The notes below the pieces were generated by a model. That model did not search any database. It saw nothing but the letters and a program-made list of their open reading frames with translations, and was not told the origin of the DNA. Below, in pieces: positions 26,681 to 39,958 of a DNA stretch of 64,000 nucleotides (position 1 is its first letter; each line of letters begins with the position of its first letter). A program made the position numbers and the translations under genes. The DNA lies in contig NZ_LMQB01000001.1 in the NCBI RefSeq assembly GCF_001424045.1, forward strand, positions 408,083-472,082, read 5' to 3'. This stretch comes from Rhizobium sp. Leaf371. GTDB lineage: Bacteria > Pseudomonadota > Alphaproteobacteria > Rhizobiales > Rhizobiaceae.

Positions 26681-27703
26681 ATGAAAGTCTTTCACCTCCA
26701 CTTCGGCAAGGATGGCGGCGCGGAAAAATTCTTCGTGCATCTCGTCGGGGCGCTTGGACGCCAAGGCGTCGAGCAGACAGCCGTCATCCGCAGGGGGCGC
26801 GTCTGGCGCAAGGACATCGAACCTCACGCGCGGATCATCGAGAGCAATTTTCGCAACCTGTCCCTCGACAGACTGACATTGCCGATTCGGATCAAGAACC
26901 TGGCCGAACGCGAAAGGCCGGACGCCATCATGTCCTGGGTCATGCGCGCGGGGAGGTTAACACCCCAGTACAGCCACGGACTGACCGTTTCCAGGCTTGG
27001 CGACTATCCCTCTCATCTCGACTATTTCAAAACGACGGACATGCTCGTCTGCAACACGCCGGGCATTGCCGATCATGTGCGCCGGATCGGCTGGACACGT
27101 GGTGTCGAGGTCATCTCGAACTTTACCCAGACGGATCTCGTACAGCCGGCGCTTCGCAAGACCTTCGATACGCCGGAGGACGTTCCCGTCGTGATGACCA
27201 TGGGGCGTTTCGTCAAACGCAAGGGTTTCGATACGCTCATCAATGCAGTCGCCAAGCTTCCCGAGGTCTTCCTCTGGATTGCGGGTGATGGTGTCGAGCG
27301 CGCGGCCCTTCAGGCTCTGGTCGAGGAGCGGGGGATGGGCGCGCGCACCCGGTTTCTCGGCTGGCAGGCGGACACGCGTCCCTTCGTTGCCGCTGCCGAT
27401 GTCTTCGTCATGCCGTCCACCCATGAGCCCCTGGGCAATGTCATTCTGGAAGCCTGGGCACAGAAGCGTCCGGTTGTCACCTCGCGCGCGGAAGGACCGT
27501 CCTGGTTCGTGAAGGACGGGGAAAACGGCTTGTTTGCGGATATCGGCGATGCCGATCAGTTTGCCAGCGCGATCGCCCGCATTCTTGCCGATCCCGTTCT
27601 GGCGCGCGAGCTTTGCGAAGGCGGGCATGCAACGCTGATGCGGCAGTTTTCCGAGGAAGCGACGACCGCCGCCTACATCGATCTCTTCCGTCGTCGCACT
27701 TAG
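26681..27703 (+). CDS. family 4 glycosyltransferase, LPS core (LpsE-like)
   Basis: The 340-residue GT-B enzyme has an N-terminal acceptor domain starting MKVFHLHFGKDGGAEKFFVHL and a C-terminal donor domain with MGRFVKRKGFDTLI. The family EX7E segment is HEPLGNVILEAWAQKRPVV. It probably adds a sugar to the LPS core at the cytoplasmic face of the inner membrane. It is in one operon with the family 2 enzyme upstream (8-base gap). LpsE of Sinorhizobium is the most likely counterpart. Confidence 0.83.
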   Translation: MKVFHLHFGKDGGAEKFFVHLVGALGRQGVEQTAVIRRGRVWRKDIEPHARIIESNFRNLSLDRLTLPIRIKNLAERERPDAIMSWVMRAGRLTPQYSHGLTVSRLGDYPSHLDYFKTTDMLVCNTPGIADHVRRIGWTRGVEVISNFTQTDLVQPALRKTFDTPEDVPVVMTMGRFVKRKGFDTLINAVAKLPEVFLWIAGDGVERAALQALVEERGMGARTRFLGWQADTRPFVAAADVFVMPSTHEPLGNVILEAWAQKRPVVTSRAEGPSWFVKDGENGLFADIGDADQFASAIARILADPVLARELCEGGHATLMRQFSEEATTAAYIDLFRRRT

Positions 27704-27835
27704 GTCGATCCCGACGCCGGTATCCGTTACGGGGCGGTCGTGCCAGGGCGGGCAGTCGTTGCGACAGGTGAAAGGGGCGCTCGTTAAACTTCTTGCTCCC
27801 GGCTTTGCGATGATGCAGAAACCGAAGAGGTCGTC

Positions 27836-28393
27836 GTGCATGTCGGCCAGAAAAACCCGCAGCGTCCCCCAAGCGCGCCAGAGATGGTGCTGCGCTGTCG
27901 AGGCGAACAAGAGGTGGTGAACCCCGTGCTGCGCGCCGATCTCGATCAGATCGACATCAAGATCCTCCGCGAACTTCAGGCCGACGGGCGGATCACCAAT
28001 GTGGAGCTTGCGGCCCGGGTCGGCATTTCCGCGCCGCCCTGTCTGCGTCGTGTGCGGCGGCTGGAAGAGACAGGCGTCATTGAGGGCTATCGTACCGTAC
28101 TGAACGGCCCGATGCTCGGCCTCGATCTCGTCGCTTTCTGCATGGTCGGGCTAAAGCACCAGTCCGAGGCCAATCTGAAGGCGTTTTCGGCTGCGACCAC
28201 AGCCTGGCCGCTCGTCCGGCAGGCCTGGCTCGTCAATGGCGACAGCGATTTTCTCCTGCATTGCGTGGCGGAAAATCTCACGATCTTCCAGGATTTCGTT
28301 ATCGAGGAACTGACCGCCAACGAGCAGGTGGACACCGTCCGAACCATGCTGACAATCCGGCAGGTCAAGAAGGTCGGGCTGGTGGATATCTGA
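27836..28393 (+). CDS. Lrp/AsnC-family regulator
   Basis: The protein has the Lrp layout: an N-terminal helix-turn-helix (IDIKILRELQADGRITNVELAARVGISAPPC in family alignment) and a C-terminal RAM domain with WLVNGDSDFLLHCVAENL. The longest frame (185 residues) starts at a GTG at 27836 with AGAGG five bases before it. The conserved domain begins only about 33 residues later, so an internal GTG at 27926, also with an upstream GAGG, may be the true start. A homologous lrp gene accompanies trxB/lsrB in Sinorhizobium. The stop directly abuts the next start, so the two genes are cotranscribed. Confidence 0.85.
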   Translation: MHVGQKNPQRPPSAPEMVLRCRGEQEVVNPVLRADLDQIDIKILRELQADGRITNVELAARVGISAPPCLRRVRRLEETGVIEGYRTVLNGPMLGLDLVAFCMVGLKHQSEANLKAFSAATTAWPLVRQAWLVNGDSDFLLHCVAENLTIFQDFVIEELTANEQVDTVRTMLTIRQVKKVGLVDI

Positions 28394-29305
28394 ATGGCAT
28401 CCGATCGACCGCTTCGCCGTCGGCTCTGGAAGCTGGCTGCCACACTCGCCTATGGTCGTCGTCGCGCCCACGCCCATGACTGGGCGCCATCGCTGCGGAT
28501 CGAGAATGCGCCCTATGGTCCTGAAAGAACGATCCTTTTCAACGGGCAGCCGGCTGGCACCCTGTTGCCGCCATCGGCACTCTCCGACCTCGCTGGCAGC
28601 GACATCACGATCGTCGGTTCGGGACCGTCCGTTCGCGAAGCAGACCTCCGCACGCTCGCGAACCGGAGCACGCTTCTCCTCAACGGAGCCATCGCTCTCG
28701 TGCCGGAGCGCATTCCCCGGCCGCTCGCCTTCGTCGCGGAGGATGAGCGCTTCGTTTATCGCCACTTCGAGACTTTTCTGGCGGGCCTCGACCGGACGAT
28801 TCTCTGTCTTCTCTCCGTCGCGGTCATCCGTGCGGTCCTCGAGCACGATGCGGACTGGCTGATCGACAGACCGGTCATCCTCATCGACAATCTGTTGAAG
28901 CCTTATGGCGAAAACAGGCGCGATCTTTCCGATGTCTCCCGCATGGTGGCGGTGACGGTGGGTGCGCCGAGCCGTTCCGGGGTGTCGCTTGATCCGGGAT
29001 TGGGCGTCTTCCAGGGCGGAAGCGTCGCGGTGTCGGCGCTTCAGTTTGCGCTGTTCTGCCGCCCGCGGGTCATCGGTTTTATCGGCATCGATATATCCAA
29101 TGCGGCGCAGCCCCGTTTTTACGAGAAACCCGGCGAGCGGGTCTTTTCCGGCGTGTCGGAAGCCGAGGGGCGAATTCTTGCGCATATACGCCTGGCGAAG
29201 ACGGTCGGCGAGGCGCGTGGCTCGGTCTTCGTCAACTACGCGCCCTCTTCGGCGCTTCAGAAAATTGGCATTCCCTACAGCGATCGGCTGGTCGGCCTGC
29301 GCTGA
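28394..29305 (+). CDS. DUF115/MptE-like protein, probable LPS core transferase
   Basis: The 303-residue protein has a central Rossmann-like domain. It carries the motif ITIVGSGPSVREADL (about residues 71-85) and STLLLNGAI (about 93-101), typical of DUF115/6-hydroxymethylpterin pyrophosphokinase MptE-like and family 42 sialyltransferase-like proteins. The later GFIGIDISN segment fits the same fold. It starts directly after the Lrp stop and converges on lpsB, so a role in adding or modifying an LPS core sugar is likely but not shown. Confidence 0.7.
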   Translation: MASDRPLRRRLWKLAATLAYGRRRAHAHDWAPSLRIENAPYGPERTILFNGQPAGTLLPPSALSDLAGSDITIVGSGPSVREADLRTLANRSTLLLNGAIALVPERIPRPLAFVAEDERFVYRHFETFLAGLDRTILCLLSVAVIRAVLEHDADWLIDRPVILIDNLLKPYGENRRDLSDVSRMVAVTVGAPSRSGVSLDPGLGVFQGGSVAVSALQFALFCRPRVIGFIGIDISNAAQPRFYEKPGERVFSGVSEAEGRILAHIRLAKTVGEARGSVFVNYAPSSALQKIGIPYSDRLVGLR

Positions 29306-29314
29306 CGTGCCTGA

Positions 29315-30394
29315 TCACGCCTTGGGCGCTTCGTGCCTCAGCAATCCACCATAAACCCCCGACAGCGCTCTCGCTTCCCGTTCGATGCCGAATTCGGCGC
29401 GGACATGGGCGAGGCCTGCCTGGCCGTGGGCCGTGGCGCGGGCAGGGGCCTGGAGGTAGAGGCGGAGCGCGGTGGTGAGCGCGTCGCCATCGCCGGCCGG
29501 AACGACGGCGCCGGTCTCGCCCGGGCGGATCATCTCGGCGTATGCACCGGCGTCGGAGGCGACCACGGCAGCGCCGGAGGCCATGGCTTCGAGCGGCGTC
29601 AGGCCGAAGCCTTCGTTGCGGGACGGGGCGACCAGCAGCGAGACACGGCGATACCAGGGCTTGATGTCATCGACTTCGCCCAGAAAGCGGACGCGATCCG
29701 ACAATCCTGCCTCGGCGATCGAGGTTTTGAGGCCGGCGGCGAAGGTCTCGTGTTCGGGGGTCACGCGCCCACAGATGACCGCGGTCCATTCGGGATGATG
29801 CGGCAGAAGGGCGATCATCGCCGCCACGAAGAGGTCTGTGCCCTTCTGCGCCCGCACGCGCCCGAAACAGCCGACGAGCCTGCGGCCGGCAAGATCGTCC
29901 GGCGCGAGTTCGCGACCTCCCGTGGCCGGGGGATGAAACAGATCGAGATCCACCCCGTGGCGGATGACGGTGTGGGGGACGTCGAGAAAGCTTCCGGATT
30001 TGGCGGATGTGGCGACGACCGCGTCCATGCGGCGGATCAGCCCCTTGGTCCAGCGCGAATGCCTGCGTTGGGCGGCCGAGGTGAAGAGAAGCTTGAGCGG
30101 CATGCGCAGCACGTCGCGCAGCAGAATGCCGGGAAGCATTTCGAGGTTGCGGCGGGCGTGCCAGATGCGAACGGCGCCTCCCTCCGGTGGGCGGCGGAGA
30201 TGCAGGAGGTCGCGAAAGCGGATGGCGGGAAGGGTTTCCGGCAGGCCCGGCCCGAGTGTTGCGATCCGCTCGCCCCTGCGGGCCTGCACCGGCACGAGCT
30301 GCACGATGGTGGAGGTCACGCCGGAAAGCCGCTTCTTGAAATTCGGAGCGATGATATCGACGGTGCGGATGTCCAGAAACCTGCTCATGATCAA
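29315..30394 (-). CDS. lpsB: LPS core glycosyltransferase LpsB (GT4)
   Basis: The 359-residue GT-B enzyme begins DIRTVDIIAPNFKKRLSGVT, the characteristic start of rhizobial LpsB, a mannosyltransferase of the inner LPS core needed for normal symbiosis in Sinorhizobium. The donor domain has GRVRAQKGTDLFV and the EX7E segment RNEGFGLTPLEAMASGAAVV. An ATG 6 bases downstream is an alternative start. It converges on the DUF115-like gene with a 9-base gap. greA lies upstream on the same strand after a hairpin. Confidence 0.9.
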   Translation of the reverse strand: MIMSRFLDIRTVDIIAPNFKKRLSGVTSTIVQLVPVQARRGERIATLGPGLPETLPAIRFRDLLHLRRPPEGGAVRIWHARRNLEMLPGILLRDVLRMPLKLLFTSAAQRRHSRWTKGLIRRMDAVVATSAKSGSFLDVPHTVIRHGVDLDLFHPPATGGRELAPDDLAGRRLVGCFGRVRAQKGTDLFVAAMIALLPHHPEWTAVICGRVTPEHETFAAGLKTSIAEAGLSDRVRFLGEVDDIKPWYRRVSLLVAPSRNEGFGLTPLEAMASGAAVVASDAGAYAEMIRPGETGAVVPAGDGDALTTALRLYLQAPARATAHGQAGLAHVRAEFGIEREARALSGVYGGLLRHEAPKA

Positions 30395-30491
30395 GAGAGG
30401 ATAAAGGAAGCGCAGCGATCCGTCACCCGCGCCTGCGCGTCATCCACCGCGCATTCGGAGCGACCGGCGTTTCGGGCGCCCGGAATCAGAA

Positions 30492-30518
30492 CGGCTCCCG
30501 ATACAGGATCGGGAGCCG
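30492..30518 (-). terminator. hairpin after greA
   Basis: A perfect 11-bp stem (CGGCTCCCGAT / ATCGGGAGCCG) with a 5-base loop lies 19 bases after the greA stop on the minus strand. The following T run is weak. Confidence 0.7.
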
Positions 30519-30536
30519 CATCCATGGAACTTGCCA

Positions 30537-31013
30537 TCAACCCCAGTTGATGGCGAGAATCTCATAGGCCTTGGAGCCGCCGGGGGCGACGACTTCGATC
30601 GAATCGCCAACTTCCTTGCCGATCAGCGCGCGCGCAATCGGTGAGGAAATGGAGATGCGGCCCTGCTTCACATCGGCTTCCTGGTCGCCGACGATCTGGT
30701 ACGTCTTGTTCTCCTCGGTGTCCTCGTCGATCAGCTTGACGGTGGCGCCGAACTTGATCTTGGAGCCGGACATCTTGGAGAGGTCGATGACCTCGGCGCG
30801 CGCCACATAGTCCTCGACCTCGCCGATACGGCCTTCGTTGTGGCTCTGCGCTTCCTTGGCTGCGTGGTATTCGGCATTTTCCGAAAGGTCGCCATGGGCG
30901 CGCGCTTCGGCAATCGCCTCGATGATCCGCGGCCGCTCTTCCTGCTGGCGCCAGCGCAGCTCTTCCTGCAGCTTGGCAAAACCGCTCTGCGTCATCGGTA
31001 CTTTTTCGACCAT
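30537..31013 (-). CDS. greA: transcription elongation factor GreA
   Basis: The 158-residue factor rescues backtracked RNA polymerase by stimulating transcript cleavage. The N-terminal coiled coil carries the family signature with acidic tip ([18 protein letters not shown]), and the C-terminal FKBP-like domain ends [16 protein letters not shown] chose the ATG at 31013, 8 bases after AAGGA; a TTG 6 bases upstream is less likely. It is adjacent to lpsB, as in Sinorhizobium. Confidence 0.95.
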   Translation of the reverse strand: MVEKVPMTQSGFAKLQEELRWRQQEERPRIIEAIAEARAHGDLSENAEYHAAKEAQSHNEGRIGEVEDYVARAEVIDLSKMSGSKIKFGATVKLIDEDTEENKTYQIVGDQEADVKQGRISISSPIARALIGKEVGDSIEVVAPGGSKAYEILAINWG

Positions 31014-31252
31014 TTCCAACGTCCTTCATGGTGCGCGCCGGGCCTGCGCAGGCAGGCCCGAAGCAAAATAAAACGGCATCCGGAGCGTCAACTCCGGAAC
31101 CGTTCAAAACATCAAGGCATCAACTATAGCAGAAAGGGCCTGTGGGAAGCCAGATCTTTCGAAGAATGTGCAAGGTGCGACGGGCACCGGCAGCGTCTTC
31201 AGGAACCAACCGGGCCCGGCGACCGTTGGATCCGATAATATGGAGCATGCCG

Positions 31253-31549
31253 ATGAACCCCGCATTTCCCGAGCAATCCCCCGAGCAGATCGACGGACGC
31301 CTCAACGCCTATCGTCGCCTCCTGATCGGCCTCATGACCTATGTCGCACGCGATCCCGATGGACGCGACATGCTGCAAGCCATCGCGCGCGACACCGAGG
31401 TTGTCGCCGACCACGAGGAGGATCCCGGGGTGATGCCGGACGAGGGCTTCGCCGGCCAGAATCACACCGACGAGGAAATCCGCACCCTCATCGCCACGGC
31501 TTTGACACGCGCCGAAGCGCTCGCCGCGGCCCGATCGACAGCGCCCTGA
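31253..31549 (+). CDS. hypothetical protein
   Basis: The 98-residue frame starts at the ATG at 31253 with GGAG 7 bases upstream. It is acidic and helical (SPEQIDGRLNAYRRLLIGLMTYVARD), with no signal peptide or membrane segment. The next gene starts 24 bases after its stop, so they form a small operon. I do not recognise a family. Confidence 0.6.
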   Translation: MNPAFPEQSPEQIDGRLNAYRRLLIGLMTYVARDPDGRDMLQAIARDTEVVADHEEDPGVMPDEGFAGQNHTDEEIRTLIATALTRAEALAAARSTAP

Positions 31550-31573
31550 GCTTCAGAGAGGAGAGCCTTCATC

Positions 31574-31918
31574 ATGAATCCGATCGAAAAACGACCGCTT
31601 CGTCTCTATCGTCTCGTTCCTTCGGCAGGGCCGGGCGATCCCGGCTGGGGCAACGCGCCGAGCCAGGGCGATATCGTCGTTCGTGCCGAATCGCCCGCCG
31701 ATGCCCGCATCGTGGCTGCAGAGGCCGAACTCGATTTCACCGAGATCGACGCCAAGCCGGCAGAGGGCACGGATACGCGCATGGCCAGCGCTTTCCGAAA
31801 CGAGAAGCTGTATACGGTGATCGAGGAACCGTTGGATTCTGCGCTTGAAAACGAAGGGGAACGTGGGGTCGTGCAGGGGACGGTTTCGGTTGGAACGATC
31901 CGGCCGACACAGATCTGA
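31574..31918 (+). CDS. hypothetical protein
   Basis: The 114-residue soluble protein starts at an ATG with GAGAGGAG upstream. The central part (GDIVVRAESPADARIVAAEAELDF) looks like a small alpha/beta fold. No signal peptide or metal motif is seen and I do not recognise a family. It follows the 98-residue gene closely and precedes an A/T-rich gap and the alpha/beta-hydrolase gene. Confidence 0.65.
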   Translation: MNPIEKRPLRLYRLVPSAGPGDPGWGNAPSQGDIVVRAESPADARIVAAEAELDFTEIDAKPAEGTDTRMASAFRNEKLYTVIEEPLDSALENEGERGVVQGTVSVGTIRPTQI

Positions 31919-32008
31919 TACCCATCGGGCCTAAAGACAGACCCGTATACATTTCATTAGAAATATTAAATACTCCCTCTGGTTTATTTTGATTGGGGGA
32001 ATATTGCA

Positions 32009-33046
32009 ATGACCGACACCTACGTGATCTGCGCCCGGAAGCGCAATGGGGACGTCTTCACCAGCGAACCGGGGCCTGTTCGATTCCTGAAAGTGCCTTC
32101 CACCGTCAAGACGTTCTATGACAGCTCGCATGTCGTTGCGAACCCGAAGATCTGGGCCGGGGAGGTGCAGGCGCTTGCGGACGGAGACGAAAATCCCAAT
32201 TCCATCGCGCCGACGGGTGACGTCCTGGTGTTCATCCATGGCTATAACAACAGCATGGAAGACATCCTTCGCCGGACCCGACAGCTGAGCAAGGATCTGC
32301 GCGCGGAGGGCTGGCGCGGCCAGGTCGTGGCTTTCGACTGGCCGAGCGCCAATCAGACGCTCAATTATCTCGAAGACCGATGGGACGGATCGCAGGTTGC
32401 CATCTCACTCGTCAGCAAGGCCATTCGTCTGCTCAGCGAGGGCCAGAAGGCGGATTGCCGGACGAACGTTCATCTGCTCGCCCATTCCGCAGGGGCCTAT
32501 GTGGCGATGGAGGCTTTTCTTCAGGCGGAGAAGGACGGTCCTTTGCGAAACACGCCGTGGCGCATCGGACAGGTGGCCTTCATCTCGGGAGACGTCTCGA
32601 TGAACAGCCTGTCGGTCAAGAGCGACTGGAGTGGCCCGATGTTCGCGCGGATCATGCGGCTCACCAATTATTACAATCCGTTCGATGCGGCGCTTGCCGT
32701 TTCGACCGCCAAACGGCTGGGCGTCTCGCCGCGGGCCGGACGGCGCGGGCTGCCGGCGGATGCGCCGGACAAGGCAGTTGCGGTCAACTGCGGACCATAC
32801 TTCAAGGGATTGCAGCCGGATGCGAGCTTCGCCCATGTCTCCTGGACCCACTCCTGGTACATCGGCAACCGAGTGTTCGCGCGCGATCTCGCGATGACGC
32901 TGGAGGGGGCGATCGACCGGGACTTCATTCCCACACGCGAGCGGATCGGCGGAGAGCTGTGCCTTGCCGATCACCCGCGCCCCGTCTTCCAGAGCCAGTG
33001 GGACATCAAGTCGACCGCGCAGATGACCGAGCGGCATATCCGGTAA
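32009..33046 (+). CDS. alpha/beta-hydrolase, DUF900 type
   Basis: The 345-residue protein has an alpha/beta-hydrolase fold of the DUF900 group. The oxyanion segment is VLVFIHGYNNS (about residues 72-82), the nucleophile elbow LLAHSAGAY puts Ser at 160, and the His of the triad is probably in HVSWTHSWYIG near the C-terminus. No signal peptide is present, so it is likely cytoplasmic. The substrate is unknown. The 90 bases upstream are A/T-rich and probably hold its promoter. Confidence 0.8.
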   Translation: MTDTYVICARKRNGDVFTSEPGPVRFLKVPSTVKTFYDSSHVVANPKIWAGEVQALADGDENPNSIAPTGDVLVFIHGYNNSMEDILRRTRQLSKDLRAEGWRGQVVAFDWPSANQTLNYLEDRWDGSQVAISLVSKAIRLLSEGQKADCRTNVHLLAHSAGAYVAMEAFLQAEKDGPLRNTPWRIGQVAFISGDVSMNSLSVKSDWSGPMFARIMRLTNYYNPFDAALAVSTAKRLGVSPRAGRRGLPADAPDKAVAVNCGPYFKGLQPDASFAHVSWTHSWYIGNRVFARDLAMTLEGAIDRDFIPTRERIGGELCLADHPRPVFQSQWDIKSTAQMTERHIR

Positions 33047-33100
33047 TCGATGCCCCAAGACCGAGGAAGGTCACAGACCCGCAACGGTCGCCGACCATAA

Positions 33101-33131
33101 GAACGGCGCCTCCAGTTTGGAAACGCCGTTC
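33101..33131. terminator. hairpin between hydrolase gene and carB
   Basis: Perfect 8-bp arms (GAACGGCG / CGCCGTTC) enclose a 15-base loop with its own small TCCA/TGGA stem. It lies just 3' of carB and may end both convergent transcripts. Confidence 0.6.
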
Positions 33132-33143
33132 CGTTCATGCGCG

Positions 33144-36629
<3,486 letters not shown>

Positions 36630-36997
36630 GATGTCGGTTCCGCTTTTCAGGCTGCGCGAAAAGCCGGCTCCGATGGCGGGTGTCCATCGGCCGGTCGTGC
36701 AGGCTCACGTCTTTAAGGCTAGAAGGGGCTTATAGGGAAATGGGCGCGGGTGCGAAACCCCGAAATCGCGATCACAACAGGAAAATCGACGCAGAAGCGC
36801 GCCCCGTGACGCCACTGCGAACTCGACTGAGGCCATGCCCCCTGCGGTCGCAGCGGCGTGGCAAAGAGCGCCATCCCAGATGCTTTTCCGGCCGGTCGGC
36901 ATCTCGACGCGCATTTCGCGAGGGAGGACGTAGGCTTTCCGGCGAAGCGCTCTATATCGCACTTACCAAAAACGCTTATCCAAGGGAGTGGACCGCC

Positions 36998-37909
36998 ATG
37001 GAATGGAAGGGCCGTCGCCAGTCGAGCAACGTCGAAGATCAGAGCGGCTCCGGCCCCGTGCGGGGCGGTTTCGGTCGGGGTGGCGGTTTCCGCATCCCGA
37101 TGGGCGGCGGACGCGGCGGCGGGTTGAGCATCGGCACCATCATCTTCCTCGTGGTCATCTACCTCATCTTCAAGGCCATGGGCATCGACCTTCTGCAGGT
37201 TCTCGACGGGGGCCAGACGGGGCAGTCCGGCTACGAGCAGAGCCAGGGCAGCACGCCGGGCACGGCCCAGCAGGAGGAGACCAAAGCCTTCATCAAGACC
37301 GTTCTCGCCGAGACCGAGGATACGTGGAACGGCATCTTCCAGGCGAACGGCCAGACCTATCGCGAGCCGACGCTGGTGTTCTTCACTGGCGGCGTGCAGT
37401 CGGCCTGCGGTCAGGCATCGGCCGCCTCGGGGCCGTTCTACTGCCCGGGCGACCAGAAGGTCTATCTCGACACCTCGTTCTTCGACGAGCTTTCCCAGCG
37501 CTTTCAGGCCTCGGGCGATTTCGCGCAAGCCTATGTGGTCGCGCATGAAGTCGGGCACCATGTCCAGAACCTGCTCGGGACGCTGCCGAAGGTCAACGAG
37601 CAGCGGCAGGGCATGGACGAGGCGTCGTCCAACGAGCTGTCCGTGCGGACCGAGCTCCAGGCCGATTGCTATGCCGGCATCTGGGGCAAGTACACGCAGC
37701 AGAAGGGTCTGCTCGAGCAGGGCGATCTTGAGGAGGCGTTGAACGCCGCGACCCAGATCGGCGACGACACGCTGCAGAAGCGGACCCAGGGCTATGTCGT
37801 GCCGGAAAGCTTCAATCATGGCACGTCGCAGCAGCGGGCGACCTGGTTCAAGCGCGGCTTCGACAGCGGGCAGTTGCAGGCCTGCGACACGTTCAACAAT
37901 CCGGTCTGA
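36998..37909 (+). CDS. neutral zinc metallopeptidase, YpfJ family
   Basis: The 303-residue protein has a Gly/Arg-rich N-terminus, one transmembrane helix (about 44-62) and a large periplasmic domain with the zinc motif HEVGHH (residues 183-188) preceded by YVVA. The YpfJ/KPN_02809 family is conserved in many Gram-negatives; its natural substrate is unknown. The ATG at 36998 gives the canonical MEWKGRRQSSNVED start with GGGAG upstream; a longer upstream frame does not match the family. Confidence 0.9.
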   Translation: MEWKGRRQSSNVEDQSGSGPVRGGFGRGGGFRIPMGGGRGGGLSIGTIIFLVVIYLIFKAMGIDLLQVLDGGQTGQSGYEQSQGSTPGTAQQEETKAFIKTVLAETEDTWNGIFQANGQTYREPTLVFFTGGVQSACGQASAASGPFYCPGDQKVYLDTSFFDELSQRFQASGDFAQAYVVAHEVGHHVQNLLGTLPKVNEQRQGMDEASSNELSVRTELQADCYAGIWGKYTQQKGLLEQGDLEEALNAATQIGDDTLQKRTQGYVVPESFNHGTSQQRATWFKRGFDSGQLQACDTFNNPV

Positions 37910-38029
37910 CGGATTTTTCTCGGGTAGCATGGCACGCGGACGAATCTTGTCTTCCGCGTGCCCGCTGTCTCCCGCATGTCATGAGCGGCCGCTAATCCAG
38001 GCGCATTCCAACGCACCAGGAGCGCTTTC

Positions 38030-39943
38030 ATGGCACACGGTCCCAGCACGTCCTCGCCCGTCATCCGCGACATCATCGCGGCGCGGGCGTCCCGCCGAAG
38101 CTTTCTCAAGGGCTTTTCGGCCGTGGGAACCCTGGCTGCCACCGGCTCCGGCTTCGTCGGCTCGCTTTTCGCGGACGAGAGTTTCGCGGCATCCGCTGCC
38201 TCGACGTTGAAATTCACCGAACTGAAGCGCGTCTACGACAAGGACATGGCGGTCGCGCCCGGCTACAAGGCCGATGTGGTGGCGCGCTGGGGCGATCCGA
38301 TGACCGGCGCCACCGCCGCCTTCGACGGAACCGTGCCTTCCGCCGCAGAGCAAATGGCCCGCTTCGGCTATAATTGCGACTACATCGCCTATATGCCGCT
38401 GCCGAAAGGCTCCACCAGCGCCGATCATGGCCTTCTCTGCGTCAATAACGAATATATCTCGCCGAACGTGATCTTTCCCGGGCTGACCGAGGACGATGCC
38501 GGGGCGAAGATGACGCGCGAACAGGTGGATTTCGGCATGGCCGCGATGGGCCACTCGATCGTCGAGGTGAAGATGGACAACGGTGCCTGGGCCATGGTCC
38601 AGGATAGCCCCTACAATCGCCGCCTGACGCTGGAGACGCCGATGGCGCTATCGGGCCCGGTCGCCGGCCACGATCTGGTCAGGACCACGGCCGATCCGGA
38701 CGGCCGCCTCGTGCACGGCACCAACTATAATTGCGGCGGCGGGGTCACCCCCTGGGGCACGGTGCTGACCTGCGAGGAAGGCGCCTCGGATACCTTCGGC
38801 GGCAAGCCCGAGAGATCGACCATCGCGCCGGTGCTCGAGCGCTACGGGTTCGACGGCTCCGATGTCTACGGGCGCGCCCGTTTTCACGATCGTTTCGACA
38901 TGACCAAGGAGCCGAACGAGCCCAACCGCTTCGACTGGGTGGTCGAGATCGATCCCTATGATCCCGCCTCCACGCCGATCAAGCGCACGGCGCTCGGGCG
39001 CATGAGCCACGAAGCCTCGACGGTCGTGCACAACAAGGACGGGCGGATCGTCATCTATATGGGCGATGACGACTACTTCGAATACACCTATCGTTTCGTC
39101 ACCAAGGCGGCCTTCGATCCCGCAAAGCCGGAAACCTCGAAAGACATCCTCGACGACGGCATCCTGTCCGTTGCGCGTTTCGATGACGACGGTACGCTGC
39201 ACTGGCTGCCGCTCGTTCACGGGCAGGGGCCGCTGACCGCCGAAAACGGCTTTGCGACGCAGGCGGACGTGCTTCTGAAGACGCGCCTTGCCGCCGACGC
39301 GCTCGGGGCGACGCCGATGGACCGGCCGGAAGACATGGAAACGAACCCGGTGACCGGCCGCGTCTACGCCGTGATGACCAAGAACAAGAAGCGCGCGCAG
39401 GACAAGCTGAACCCCGCGAACACGCGGCCGGAAAACCTGTGGGGCCATATCGTCGAGCTGATCCCGCCGGGGGGCCGAGGGCGCGATGCCGACCACACGG
39501 CAGAGGTCTACGCGTGGGACCTGTTCGTTCTCGCCGGCAATCCGGCCGATGCGGCCACCGGGTCGAGCTTCCATCCCGAAACCTCCGAGAATGGCTGGTT
39601 CGTCTGCCCCGACAATATCACCTTCGATCCCGCGGGCAGGCTCTGGGTTGCCACGGACGGCGCGAACGATTTCGGCCTTCCGGACGGGATCTACGGTATC
39701 GATACCGAGGGTCCGGCGCGTGGTCTGCCGAAACTGCTCTTCACCTGTCCCGCCGGTGCCGAGGCGACCGGGCCCTGCTTCACCCCGGATGGCAAGACCC
39801 TGTTCGTTTCCGTGCAACACCCCGCCGAGGATGCCGAGACGCTGGACAAAGCGGAAACGCTGTGGCCCGACTTCAAGGGCAGCCTGCCCCGGCCGTCGGT
39901 GATCGCCATCCGCAAGGCGGACGACGGCGCCGTCGGCGCCTGA
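38030..39943 (+). CDS. phoX: PhoX-family alkaline phosphatase, Tat-exported
   Basis: The 637-residue protein starts at an ATG with AGGAG 7 bases upstream. It has a twin-arginine signal (SRRSFLKGF, residues 21-29), so it is folded and cofactor-loaded before export to the periplasm. The rest is the DUF839 beta-propeller of PhoX, a Ca/Fe-dependent alkaline phosphatase; segments such as TPWGTVLTCEEG and GRMSHEAST fit. No Pho box is clear within the 120-base upstream gap. The gene is probably monocistronic, followed by a hairpin terminator. Confidence 0.85.
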   Translation: MAHGPSTSSPVIRDIIAARASRRSFLKGFSAVGTLAATGSGFVGSLFADESFAASAASTLKFTELKRVYDKDMAVAPGYKADVVARWGDPMTGATAAFDGTVPSAAEQMARFGYNCDYIAYMPLPKGSTSADHGLLCVNNEYISPNVIFPGLTEDDAGAKMTREQVDFGMAAMGHSIVEVKMDNGAWAMVQDSPYNRRLTLETPMALSGPVAGHDLVRTTADPDGRLVHGTNYNCGGGVTPWGTVLTCEEGASDTFGGKPERSTIAPVLERYGFDGSDVYGRARFHDRFDMTKEPNEPNRFDWVVEIDPYDPASTPIKRTALGRMSHEASTVVHNKDGRIVIYMGDDDYFEYTYRFVTKAAFDPAKPETSKDILDDGILSVARFDDDGTLHWLPLVHGQGPLTAENGFATQADVLLKTRLAADALGATPMDRPEDMETNPVTGRVYAVMTKNKKRAQDKLNPANTRPENLWGHIVELIPPGGRGRDADHTAEVYAWDLFVLAGNPADAATGSSFHPETSENGWFVCPDNITFDPAGRLWVATDGANDFGLPDGIYGIDTEGPARGLPKLLFTCPAGAEATGPCFTPDGKTLFVSVQHPAEDAETLDKAETLWPDFKGSLPRPSVIAIRKADDGAVGA

Positions 39944-39958
39944 ACCTTCTGTTGCCCG

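Noticed and set aside
32009-33046. Secreted lipase
   Set aside because: The protein has no signal peptide and the elbow is AHSAG in a DUF900 context, so only a general alpha/beta-hydrolase call is supported.
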